A stretch of 64,000 bases of DNA, taken from positions 1 through 64,000 of the forward strand of contig CALFWO010000028.1 in assembly GCA_937928045.1 (NCBI GenBank), written 5' to 3'. Position numbers and translations under genes: made by a program. The first letter of the stretch is position 1, and the number at the start of each line of letters is the position of its first letter. Source of the DNA: an uncultured Saprospiraceae bacterium. Lineage in GTDB: Bacteria > Bacteroidota > Bacteroidia > Chitinophagales > Saprospiraceae. The notes under the pieces were generated by a model. The model searched no databases, was not told the origin of the DNA, and worked only from the letters and a program-made list of their open reading frames with translations. Of this stretch, positions 16,882-26,082 are shown piece by piece.

Positions 16882-18414
16882 TTACTGATTAATAATTTTA
16901 AATTCTGTTCTTCTATTTGCAGCTCTTCCCTCTTCGGTGTCATTACTTTCTACTGGAACCGATGGACCATATCCTACTGCCGTCATTCTTGAACTTGAGA
17001 TTCCTTTTCCTGCCAAGAAATTCATTACTGCCACAGCTCTATTCTGCGATAAAACTTGATTACCATCAGCACCTCCAACATTATCGGTGTGACCTGCTAG
17101 TTCTACAGTCATATTTGGATAGTCACTCATTGCTGCAACTAAATTTTCCAATTCATACCTTGAATCTGGTGTTAATACAGCAGATCCAGTGTTGAAGTTT
17201 ACATAGTCAAATCGCAAAGTTTTATCTTCAATTGCTTCTGACGCAAGCGCCGTTTCTAAACGGTTTTTAAATTCCTTACCTCTTGATTTAATTTCAACGT
17301 CAAGCAATCTTCCCTTGAAAGGATCTTCATCTGTGTTTCTAATTGTAGTTAGATAGTATGACTGCTGGCTAGCTGCCCAAACATCAAATTCTTCTTGACT
17401 CACTATTTCGAAAACCCTTCTCATTGAATAGTGACCATTTCCACAAAGCTCTGCACAAGCGAGTTCATATTGGAATGCTTCCCAACGCATTGGGCTTTCA
17501 GGATCTTCTTCGTCAGAAGGCTCCCACCATTCTGGATATAATGGATCTCCATTTTTATCAGTCGCTCCTAATCCTGCCCTATACTCTTCTGTTGTAACTG
17601 TTGGCGTAAAAACAAAATATGTTGGAAGGCCCGGTACGGCATCCATCTTAATTCTAAAGTGCGGCATATCAAAGTTGTGCAACACATCTCTTGAAGTAAT
17701 ACGAACCCTTACCTTTTTATTTACCGGTAATTTCATGATTTCCCCTGCACCAGTTGAAACCATATCATCATGATTCTTTTCGTCACTCCAATCCATACCT
17801 AGAGGGTTGTTAGGGTTGATCAGCGTGTAATTTTTAGTACCTATGAGACCATCTTCACCAGGATACCTAATTGTCCATGCAAACTGTTGACCAGTTGCTT
17901 CGATTTCCATATAGTCCTCTCCTTCGGTCACGTCGGCCATTACATCATTCCATGCATCTAGACCACCGACCACCAAGAAGGTCATTACGACTGCCGGTAT
18001 AATGGTCCAAATAACTTCTAGTTTGTTGTCATGAGAAATGAACATTGCTTTTTTTCCAGGACGTCCTTGGAATTTCCATGCAAAGTAAAAAAGAGCTATT
18101 TGAGTAAGGATAAAAACGATTCCTGTAAAAAATAGGGTTACGTTAAAAATTCGATCTAAACCCACTCCATGTTCCGACGCTGCAACGTGAGGGCCATAAC
18201 CCAACATTGAATCTTCATAGTAGATGGCCGAAACCACACATCCAACTAGAAAAAGCACCATGAAAATTATGGAAATCGCGCCATTTATTCTATTTCCATC
18301 CACTTCGATTTCTTGATCACCGCGTATTTTACCGGCAATTTCAGAAACCTTTCCAATTTGTACTACGATTACGAAAATCAGTAGTATGCACAAAAGAATA
18401 ATTAAACCTGTCAT
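16882..18414 (-). CDS. ctaC: Cytochrome c oxidase subunit II fused to an OmpA-like domain
   Basis: The 510-residue protein has four hydrophobic segments (about 2-20, 45-65, 91-112, 135-151). A periplasmic cupredoxin domain carries a complete CuA site: H246, then C320, C324, H328 and M331 in CAELCGNGHYSM. After residue 400 comes an OmpA C-terminal peptidoglycan-binding domain: FDYVNFNTGSAVL, AGHTDNVGG (D444), LSQNRA (R459), GYGPSVP, AANRRTEF. D444 and R459 keep the 15-residue spacing of the known diaminopimelate-binding pair. No cytochrome c domain is present in this fusion. The gene lies between actF and ctaD. The oxidase may therefore be anchored to the cell wall, which is inference from the domain. 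Confidence 0.93.
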   Translation of the reverse strand: MTGLIILLCILLIFVIVVQIGKVSEIAGKIRGDQEIEVDGNRINGAISIIFMVLFLVGCVVSAIYYEDSMLGYGPHVAASEHGVGLDRIFNVTLFFTGIVFILTQIALFYFAWKFQGRPGKKAMFISHDNKLEVIWTIIPAVVMTFLVVGGLDAWNDVMADVTEGEDYMEIEATGQQFAWTIRYPGEDGLIGTKNYTLINPNNPLGMDWSDEKNHDDMVSTGAGEIMKLPVNKKVRVRITSRDVLHNFDMPHFRIKMDAVPGLPTYFVFTPTVTTEEYRAGLGATDKNGDPLYPEWWEPSDEEDPESPMRWEAFQYELACAELCGNGHYSMRRVFEIVSQEEFDVWAASQQSYYLTTIRNTDEDPFKGRLLDVEIKSRGKEFKNRLETALASEAIEDKTLRFDYVNFNTGSAVLTPDSRYELENLVAAMSDYPNMTVELAGHTDNVGGADGNQVLSQNRAVAVMNFLAGKGISSSRMTAVGYGPSVPVESNDTEEGRAANRRTEFKIINQ

Positions 18415-18469
18415 TTCAAAAATGTTATTAATCTATTAATTAACAGTCAAATTTAGTTTTGGTTAAAGC

Positions 18470-19792
18470 CTAAGTATGGTGATGTAAGCTTTCTGCCAAA
18501 TAAGGGTCATTTTTAGAGATCAATGAAGCTTTTGTAAATTGATTCAAAGAGAAATATAAAAATGAAGCCAAAAATCCAAGGAAAGTACCTATCTCTAATA
18601 AGCCAGGCATCTTAAATCCCGGAGGAATAGCATGATGCGCACCGTGGCCTCCATGATCGCCTGCAAGAGCGTGACCATGATCATGAGCTGCGGCAGCATC
18701 TCCAACTGCAGTTCCCATATGTTCCATAGCTTCCAAAGCGGTATGTAACGCCCCTGGCTTGATCATTAAAAAGAAATCTACCCAGTGTCCAAACAATAGT
18801 AATACACTCATAAATACAAGTGTACCATACTTACGCTTTGTGCTGTTTCTCATTAAAATAAGGAACGGCAAAACGAAATTGATAATTAGATTTCCATAAA
18901 ATAAGACTGGATAATCATCTCTTCTTATCTGGAAATAAACTGTTTCCTCACCAACATTTGCGTACCAGATTAACATAAACTGAGAAAACCATAAATAGGT
19001 CCAAAATATACTGATAGCAAAAAGCCATTTTCCTAAATCATGTAAATGCTCACCAGTTACTTCTTCTAGGTAGCCTTTACCTTTCAAAAAGATTACAGTA
19101 AGAATCGTTAAGCTCATCATAGCAATAAACCAACTTGCTGTTGCATACCAAGCAAACATTGTTGAATACCAATGCGCATCGATTGACATTACCCATTGCC
19201 AAATAGCAGCTGCAGAAGTAAAAGCTGCTATTGGTAAAAAGATAGCTACAATTCTTTTTAGCTTTTGATGGTGTGCATAATCTGCAGTACCAGCATTGTC
19301 TTCAGCAATAGACATTGATCTGATTCTAAAAGCGAAGAACGTCCAAACTGCCAAGAATCCGACCGAGCCAAATGTATACCAGCTCTTATTTAAGAAAGAT
19401 GATTTCCCTGCCAGAATTCTATCATAATGATCAGATGTAGGATCTGCAATTCCTTCTGCAGCCCAGTGATATAAATGATGGTAATGAAACCAGGTCCCTC
19501 CGGCTATGATGAGCATGAGCACAAGTCCCACGACCATGTAGAGAGAAAAACCTTCAAATATTCTTTTTACAACGGTATGCCATCCAGCATATGCTGTCAT
19601 CCATGCGGAGTAGACAAACAATGCGATAAACGCTATACCTGTAAAGAATACAGTGTTGTGTAAAAGATTGGTCCAAAAACGAGTGTGAAATGGATCATCT
19701 ACAGCCCAAGTCAACCCCATACAGAGTAGACCGAGGACCATGAATCCAAGTAGTACTGATTTTTGTCTTCCGGTAAATATGAATTGATGCAT
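18470..19792 (-). CDS. actF: Alternative Complex III membrane subunit ActF
   Basis: The 440-residue protein has about ten membrane helices and is the NrfD-like quinol:cytochrome c oxidoreductase membrane subunit. Recognisable regions are VDDPFHTRFWTNLLHN, the helix with WQWVMSIDAHWYSTMFAWY, and YLWFSQFMLIWYANVGEET. A hydrophilic loop near residues 365-390 is rich in histidine and glycine (DHGHALAGDHGGHGAHH). It follows actE in the six-gene ACIII set and precedes oxidase subunit II, so the two complexes are made together and probably form a supercomplex. Confidence 0.9.
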   Translation of the reverse strand: MHQFIFTGRQKSVLLGFMVLGLLCMGLTWAVDDPFHTRFWTNLLHNTVFFTGIAFIALFVYSAWMTAYAGWHTVVKRIFEGFSLYMVVGLVLMLIIAGGTWFHYHHLYHWAAEGIADPTSDHYDRILAGKSSFLNKSWYTFGSVGFLAVWTFFAFRIRSMSIAEDNAGTADYAHHQKLKRIVAIFLPIAAFTSAAAIWQWVMSIDAHWYSTMFAWYATASWFIAMMSLTILTVIFLKGKGYLEEVTGEHLHDLGKWLFAISIFWTYLWFSQFMLIWYANVGEETVYFQIRRDDYPVLFYGNLIINFVLPFLILMRNSTKRKYGTLVFMSVLLLFGHWVDFFLMIKPGALHTALEAMEHMGTAVGDAAAAHDHGHALAGDHGGHGAHHAIPPGFKMPGLLEIGTFLGFLASFLYFSLNQFTKASLISKNDPYLAESLHHHT

Positions 19793-19833
19793 AGGATCAA
19801 TCGCTTTTTTGCTTAGTTAGATTAATGTTTCGT

Positions 19834-20778
19834 TTAGTGGTGATCTCCATGACCATGATCTGCATCATGATTTTCACCATCACTATGACCATGACCGTCG
19901 GCTCCATGATCTTCACTTCCGTGATCGTCATTGTGCTCAGATCCATGATCATTATGTCCACTATCTGAATGATCACTTGCCAAAACTGGCTTTGCAATCA
20001 TACTTCCAGGAACATCAATATTATTAAGTGTATTTTCTGCTTCAGAATATACAGCCTTATTTGCTTTTGCTTGCAATGCGCGAACCCAATGGATAACTTG
20101 CCATCTTTCCTCGTAGCTTAGTTTATCAGCATAGCTTCCCATGACACCTTTTCCGTACATTATAGAATGATAAAAAGCTCCGTTAGATTTAGCCGTCCAT
20201 TCTTCATCCAAGAAATTTCTTGGCTGTGCTGGATATTTAGCATTTAGATTAGTTTCATCTACTAACCATCCGTTGCCATCTCCCTTTGAACCGTGACAAA
20301 TTGCACAGTTAATCTCATACAAGTCTTTTCCAACTGCCAATCCTTTCTCAGTAATTGGAAAAGGATTATTAATCAATTCCGCAATTGCTCTATTCCTTTC
20401 AGCATCATTATCTCCAAAGTGATATGGAGCAGAACCATTTACAGGAACGGAGATTGAGTTCGGGGTGTCTTTTCCTGATAGCATATTCATCACTCCTGCG
20501 TTGTGAGCAGCAGAAGCACCAGGTCTTATTCCTGAGTAACCTCTTGGAACTGTTCCTTTAACAGGAGTTCTTGGTTGAGCCAATTTATAATAGTCAGACT
20601 CAGTTCCCCAAGTATTATAATAGTAGTAATCGTAAAGATTGGCTTCATATGCAATTGAGTGTCCCATATCCGGCATATACTCATGACCAGGATGATCTCC
20701 ATCAGATGGAGAACAAGCTACCAACAAAAGTAGTGTGGCAAGCGTGAGACAAAGCATTAAAGATTTTATATTCATCAT
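19834..20778 (-). CDS. actE: Alternative Complex III cytochrome c subunit ActE
   Basis: The 314-residue lipoprotein has the lipobox LLLVAC (cysteine 22) and one c-type haem site CAICH near residue 156, followed by GSKGDGNG. This is the mono-haem ActE subunit that passes electrons onward, probably to CuA of subunit II. The last 47 residues or so are an unusual tail of H, D, G, S and E with 13 histidines. Such a tail may bind copper or zinc. It lies 18 bp after actD. Confidence 0.9.
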   Translation of the reverse strand: MMNIKSLMLCLTLATLLLLVACSPSDGDHPGHEYMPDMGHSIAYEANLYDYYYYNTWGTESDYYKLAQPRTPVKGTVPRGYSGIRPGASAAHNAGVMNMLSGKDTPNSISVPVNGSAPYHFGDNDAERNRAIAELINNPFPITEKGLAVGKDLYEINCAICHGSKGDGNGWLVDETNLNAKYPAQPRNFLDEEWTAKSNGAFYHSIMYGKGVMGSYADKLSYEERWQVIHWVRALQAKANKAVYSEAENTLNNIDVPGSMIAKPVLASDHSDSGHNDHGSEHNDDHGSEDHGADGHGHSDGENHDADHGHGDHH

Positions 20779-20796
20779 TAAAGTTATTCCTTGTTA

Positions 20797-21327
20797 TTAG
20801 ATGACTTTGTTATGAACTTCTGATGCTCCTGTTCGAGAAAAGAAGTTTTTCAATTTGCTGATTTGTTCGCTAGATTGTCCATTCGTTTTGAATGCTAAGC
20901 AGAATTTATCGTCCGTAATTCTGTCATCCAAAATGTCTGGTGTCTTTCCTGGTGCTAATCCACAAATCGTGTAGAAAGTCACTGTAATTCCGATTGCACA
21001 GAAAAGTACAGTTAACTCAAACGTAATTGGAATAAAAGCAGGCACAGACCAGTAAGGCTTTCCACCAAAAATAATTGGCCAGTCTCGAGTAAAGACCCAA
21101 GTCATAAATCCGAAAGCTGTCATTGTACCCAATGCACCATAAATAAATCCGGCAATGTGCAATCTAGATTCTTCCAAACCTAAGAGTGGGTCTAAGCCGT
21201 GAACTGGAAATGGAGTTAATACATCCATAATTTCCAAGTGATCGGCATTCGCTTGTTTAACGGCGTCTAGTAAATCTACTTCGTCGTCATACAATCCAAA
21301 TAATACTTCACTATGTTTATCAGCCAT
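20797..21327 (-). CDS. actD: Alternative Complex III subunit ActD (DUF3341)
   Basis: The 176-residue protein has a soluble N-terminal part (EVLFGLYDDEVDLLDAVKQA, MDVLTPFPVHGLD), two membrane helices (about 80-100 and 115-140) and a cytoplasmic C terminus. The pattern is DUF3341, the ActD subunit that packs between the two NrfD-like subunits. No cofactor-binding motif is expected or seen. It lies between actC and actE with short gaps. Confidence 0.92.
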   Translation of the reverse strand: MADKHSEVLFGLYDDEVDLLDAVKQANADHLEIMDVLTPFPVHGLDPLLGLEESRLHIAGFIYGALGTMTAFGFMTWVFTRDWPIIFGGKPYWSVPAFIPITFELTVLFCAIGITVTFYTICGLAPGKTPDILDDRITDDKFCLAFKTNGQSSEQISKLKNFFSRTGASEVHNKVI

Positions 21328-21349
21328 TGTTTGCTAATTTTTCTTTTGA

Positions 21350-22759
21350 TTAATGAGCAGCAGTACCTGCCTTTTCATGACCATGTTTTGCATCAGGTCC
21401 GATGTATTGATCACCACTTGTTTTCAGAATACTCTTCACTTCTGCCACAGCAACGACTGGAGCAACACGTGTAAACAATAAAAAGCAAGTAAAAAACAAT
21501 CCAAATGTTCCAAGATAGATACCTATCTCAACCCAAGTTGGTTTGTAGTAAGACCAAGATGATGGTAAATAATCACGAGCTAATGTCGTAGCGATAATTA
21601 CAAACCTTTCAAACCACATTCCAATATTGATGAATATAGACATAATGAAAGTCACAAAAACAGATCGTCTATATTTCTTCACCCAGAAAATTTGTGGAGA
21701 TAAAACGTTACAGGTCATCATACCAAAGTAGGACCACCAGTAAACTCCAGTTGCTCTATTAAAGAATGCAAATTGCTCATAAGTATATTGAGAATACCAA
21801 GAAATAAACAACTCAGTCAAGTAAGCAACACCTACGATGTTACCTGTTAACAAAATTACTTTGTTCATGGATTCAATGTGATTTACTGTGATATAGTCTT
21901 CAAGTCCTAAGATCTTTCTGGCGATTAACATCAAAGTCAATACCATCGCGAAACCCGAGAAAATGGCTCCAGCAACGAAATATGGAGGAAAGATTGTTGT
22001 GTGCCAACCAGGAATAATAGAAGTGGCGAAATCAAAACTTACAATCGTGTGAACAGAAAGAACAAGTGGAGTCGCAATACCTGCAAGCAATAATGAAAGA
22101 GATTCCCATCTTTGCCAATGCTTAGCTTTTCCTGTCCAACCAAAAGACAATGCGTTATAAATATTTTTTCGGATTCCTTTTGCTCTATCTCTAACCGTAG
22201 CGAAATCAGGTACCAATCCTGTATACCAGAATAAAACAGATACCGTGAAATAAGTTGATATAGCAAATACATCCCAGAGTAAAGGGGAGTTAAAATTCAC
22301 CCAAAGTGGACCTCTTGTATTTGGATATGGAAAAATGAAAATTGCTAGCCAAAGTCTTCCCATGTGTATAAGCGGAAATAATCCCGCACACATTACCGCG
22401 AAAATGGTCATCGCTTCAGCTGCTCTATTTACCCCTGTTCTCCATTTTTGTCTAAAAAGTAAAAGGATGGCAGAGATCAAAGTACCGGCGTGACCAATAC
22501 CTACCCACCAAACGAAGTTGGTAATGTCCCATCCCCACCCGATAGTTCGATTCAGATCCCAAGATCCGATTCCAACATAAATTGTCCATGCGATACAAAA
22601 TAGTCCGAAAGACAAAAATGTAACTGCAAGTATAAAAGCAATAATCCATGCTGAATTAGGTGCTTTTTCTGTTGGTCCGACAAGATCCTCTGTAATTTGG
22701 TGGTAGGTTTTACTACCCATTATCAAAGGCTCTCTCAATTTAGATACTGGTGCGCTCAT
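21350..22759 (-). CDS. actC: Alternative Complex III quinol-binding membrane subunit ActC (NrfD-like)
   Basis: The 469-residue protein has about ten membrane helices. Typical ActC regions are WWVGIGHAGTLISAILLLFRQKWR, NRAAEAMTIFAVMCAGLFP, LSVHTIVSFDFATSIIPGWH and WYSQYTYEQFAFFNR. ActC is the subunit proposed to oxidise menaquinol at the periplasmic side next to the ActB iron-sulphur chain. It lies 47 bp after actB. Confidence 0.93.
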   Translation of the reverse strand: MSAPVSKLREPLIMGSKTYHQITEDLVGPTEKAPNSAWIIAFILAVTFLSFGLFCIAWTIYVGIGSWDLNRTIGWGWDITNFVWWVGIGHAGTLISAILLLFRQKWRTGVNRAAEAMTIFAVMCAGLFPLIHMGRLWLAIFIFPYPNTRGPLWVNFNSPLLWDVFAISTYFTVSVLFWYTGLVPDFATVRDRAKGIRKNIYNALSFGWTGKAKHWQRWESLSLLLAGIATPLVLSVHTIVSFDFATSIIPGWHTTIFPPYFVAGAIFSGFAMVLTLMLIARKILGLEDYITVNHIESMNKVILLTGNIVGVAYLTELFISWYSQYTYEQFAFFNRATGVYWWSYFGMMTCNVLSPQIFWVKKYRRSVFVTFIMSIFINIGMWFERFVIIATTLARDYLPSSWSYYKPTWVEIGIYLGTFGLFFTCFLLFTRVAPVVAVAEVKSILKTSGDQYIGPDAKHGHEKAGTAAH

Positions 22760-22806
22760 TTATCTAATATTAATCTATGTCAAAGGCCGAAGCCAATATT
22801 TTTTAT

Positions 22807-25800
22807 TTATGCGTCAAAAGAATCGTCACGGTTTACAACTTTCGCTGAGTAATTCACAGAAGGTTGTGTGTTGATTTCTTCTAAAACTTTATACACTAAA
22901 TCATCTTTCAAAGCAGCAGCAATTGCTCCTTTCTTATTATTACCATCTCCAAAAATGATAGCTCCTGTTGGACAAGAAGTTTGACAAGCTGTTTTTACAT
23001 CAGAATCAACAAGTCTTCTGCTTTCTCTCTTTGCAGTCAACTTACCTTCTTGAATTCTTTGTACACAGAAACTACACTTTTCAATAACTCCTCTTGAACG
23101 AACAGTTACATCTGGATTCAATACCATTCGAGTGATATTGTCGGTAAGGTATGTATGACTTTCGGCGCCATCAATCCCTTCGTTCATGTTCACTTCATTC
23201 TGCGCGAACAAATCAGCAGAAGTATAATCCAGCCAGTTGAATCTTCTTACTTTATAAGGACAGTTGTTTGCACAATATCTTGTACCAATACATCTGTTAT
23301 AAGTCATCTGATTTAGTCCTTCTCCACTGTGGTTAGTAGCTGCAACTGGACAAACATTCTCACAAGGAGCATTATCGCAATGCTGACACATCATTGGTTG
23401 GTATACTACATTTGGATTTTCAGCATCTCCATAGTAGTACCGATCGATTCGCAACCAACTCATTTCGTGGTGACGTCCAACTTCTCTTTTTCCGACAACA
23501 GGAACATTATTCTCCGCCATACAAGCAACAGTACAAGCTCCGCAACCTATACAAGCATTTAGATCAATGTACATTTCCCAATGATGACCTTGCCCGTAGA
23601 TGGTTTCTTTGTATTCCTCGTAAGGATAAAGTGTATGACTATTTAGTTTTTGATATTCTTCTCTTTTCTCGTCAAGGGTATGCTTGAAAGAATTGAGATC
23701 CTTTAAATTGGTTTGGAAAATAATTGAACGATCCGTAAGTGATCCTTGATATCCTCCAAGTCCTAAAGCTGCCTCATCAACATTGATCGTTTCTTCAGAT
23801 CCATCCTTCTTTCCAGTGATTCCCATAGTGTGATGATATTGCACACATGCAAATGTGTCATCTTCACCTAAGATTTCAGAAATAGCGATATCAGTTGCGA
23901 AATACTGAATGTTACCATCTGCATCTCTCTTTGTCAACCAAGGATTAACATTGGTACCTATTCCAGACCCAGTTTTGCCTCCTTTAGTTCTTCCGTAACC
24001 GTAAGCCATTGAAACCGTTCCGTCCAATTGACCAAACTGTGTAATAGCAGTAACTTTTTGACCTACGCCATTTACTGACACTTCAACTACTTCTGCTCTA
24101 CCTTTAGCAGTATTACGTCCAATTCCTTTATAACCATCGAAATCTGATGATCCATTCCACTTTACGGGTACGCTAAGGTTGTTACCCCAAACACAACGAG
24201 TAACCGGATCCGGCATCTCCTGCAACCACGGATTATGTGCGTAAGTACCAGCACCAACATTTACAGTCTCGTAAAAATTGATTTCCATTTCTCCGTTAGA
24301 TGGCCTAGTAACTTTACTAGCCATTTCACGAATGTTATCGTTGAATGGTAAAATATCTGAACTTCCTGGCGTTTCATAAACTCCAGCAAATACAGTGTCT
24401 TCCCAAAAGCTTTGGAAACTTGCAAAACTAGTTTGGTTAGCAAATTGATTTGCTCTCCAGTTAGCTTTAAGATATTCTAAATATGGTTGATCTGCTTTTG
24501 AATCAAGATTAGCTGATTCCGCCCAAGTTAAGATAGATTCTCCCCCTTGTCTAGTTTCGTACAAAGGATGAATAGTCGGTTGAATAATACTATAATGCCC
24601 TTTCTTCGCTTCAGCATCTCCCCAACTTTCTAGAAGATGATGATCTGGAGCTACGAATTTACACAGACTTGAAGATTCTTCTACTGTAGGATTCATTGAA
24701 ATACTGAATCCAATCTTAGCAAAAGACTCTTCCATTTCACTTGCGCCTGGAAGATCATATACTGGATTTGCACCCCAAAGAATTAGTGCATCAACTGAAC
24801 CACTTTTCACTTCTGCCAAAAAGTCTGCACCAGCTTTATCAATTCCTTGACGCTGCAAACTGTATGACCCAAAATCAATGGTGCTGCCGTAATTGTCTAA
24901 TAAATAGTTGATCTTATTGATAATACACTGTTCCGCAGTATTATTTGAACCTGCAACTACAAGTGATTTTCCTTTTGCATCAACCAATTCTTTGGCAACT
25001 TTAGCCAAGGCTTTGTCTGCCTTTACTCCCAAAGAAGAAGCTTCAATTTTTGAAGCACCGGTTAAGCTAGCCACTTCATTATATAAAGTAGCAATGGCCA
25101 TCCCTTGTTGGGAAGGTTTAACCATTATTCTATTATCAGCATTTGATCCTGTCATGCTCATTCCAGATTCAACTTGAATATGACGCGACATTGTAGGATT
25201 GCTATTGCTTACTTTTCTATTCTGAGCATATGCTCTGGCATATTCCACAGGAGAAATCCATGTTCCTAAGAAATCTGCATCAAAAGACAGAATTACTCGT
25301 GCCTTATCGAATCTATAGTTAGGTAGCACTTTTTTACCAAAAGACTTTTCATTCGCCAACAACATTGCAGAACAAGAAGAAGGATCATATTGAACCCATT
25401 TGGCATTTGGATAAGCTGCCAAAAATTCGTTGATGGCCTTTTTATCAGTAGGTGATAAAACGGTATTTGTTACCAATCGAATATTTCTTGCATTTCTTAA
25501 AGAAGATTTAGTCGTTTTATCTAAATCAGCCCAACTCATTTGCTCAACTTCACCGTCAACAACTTTACCTGCAGATTTTGTTCTATTGTAATCGTACAAT
25601 TCAAGAACAGCTGCTTGAGCTCTTGCTGAAGTACCACCTTTGGTGATAGAAGATAAACTGTTTCCTTCAATCTTGATCGGTCTACCTTCTCTGGTTTTAA
25701 CCAAGATTGGCAAGAAGTCACCGCCCTTTACAAAAGTTGAAGCGTAATAAGTTGCAACTCCAGGAACTATTTCGTCCGGTTTTACAACATATGGAATAGC

Positions 25801-26028
25801 TCTTCGAATTGGAGTTTCACAACCAGCCGCAATTGTAGCTGCGCCTAGTCCGAATCCTAAATACTTCAAGAAGTCTCTACGATTCGATGAAATATCCATT
25901 GACTTTTCTTCAGAAAGACTGTCAATGATTGGTAATTCAGTGAACTCTTGATTTATGCTTTCCAGCAAATCCGGGTCGTTATTTTTGTCCTGAACGCCTA
26001 CCCAAATATCGTTATGCTGATTCTTCAT
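22807..26028 (-). CDS. actB: Alternative Complex III iron-sulphur subunit ActB (molybdopterin oxidoreductase fold)
   Basis: The 1073-residue periplasmic protein has a Tat-like N-terminal motif (SSNRRDFLKYLGFG, residues 46-59). A large molybdopterin-oxidoreductase-like domain follows, which in ACIII carries no molybdenum cofactor. A ferredoxin-like C-terminal domain has cysteine clusters CIGCGACTVAC, CQHCDNAPCENVCP, YCANNCPYKVRRF, CSFCVQRI and CQTSCPTGAI. These hold the four iron-sulphur clusters that carry electrons from quinol to the ActA haems. It lies 54 bp after actA. Confidence 0.94.
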   Translation of the reverse strand: MKNQHNDIWVGVQDKNNDPDLLESINQEFTELPIIDSLSEEKSMDISSNRRDFLKYLGFGLGAATIAAGCETPIRRAIPYVVKPDEIVPGVATYYASTFVKGGDFLPILVKTREGRPIKIEGNSLSSITKGGTSARAQAAVLELYDYNRTKSAGKVVDGEVEQMSWADLDKTTKSSLRNARNIRLVTNTVLSPTDKKAINEFLAAYPNAKWVQYDPSSCSAMLLANEKSFGKKVLPNYRFDKARVILSFDADFLGTWISPVEYARAYAQNRKVSNSNPTMSRHIQVESGMSMTGSNADNRIMVKPSQQGMAIATLYNEVASLTGASKIEASSLGVKADKALAKVAKELVDAKGKSLVVAGSNNTAEQCIINKINYLLDNYGSTIDFGSYSLQRQGIDKAGADFLAEVKSGSVDALILWGANPVYDLPGASEMEESFAKIGFSISMNPTVEESSSLCKFVAPDHHLLESWGDAEAKKGHYSIIQPTIHPLYETRQGGESILTWAESANLDSKADQPYLEYLKANWRANQFANQTSFASFQSFWEDTVFAGVYETPGSSDILPFNDNIREMASKVTRPSNGEMEINFYETVNVGAGTYAHNPWLQEMPDPVTRCVWGNNLSVPVKWNGSSDFDGYKGIGRNTAKGRAEVVEVSVNGVGQKVTAITQFGQLDGTVSMAYGYGRTKGGKTGSGIGTNVNPWLTKRDADGNIQYFATDIAISEILGEDDTFACVQYHHTMGITGKKDGSEETINVDEAALGLGGYQGSLTDRSIIFQTNLKDLNSFKHTLDEKREEYQKLNSHTLYPYEEYKETIYGQGHHWEMYIDLNACIGCGACTVACMAENNVPVVGKREVGRHHEMSWLRIDRYYYGDAENPNVVYQPMMCQHCDNAPCENVCPVAATNHSGEGLNQMTYNRCIGTRYCANNCPYKVRRFNWLDYTSADLFAQNEVNMNEGIDGAESHTYLTDNITRMVLNPDVTVRSRGVIEKCSFCVQRIQEGKLTAKRESRRLVDSDVKTACQTSCPTGAIIFGDGNNKKGAIAAALKDDLVYKVLEEINTQPSVNYSAKVVNRDDSFDA

Positions 26029-26082
26029 ATTATTAGAGAGTATATGCTAGATTAAATTGGTATCTTTTTTATTTCCTTTTGA

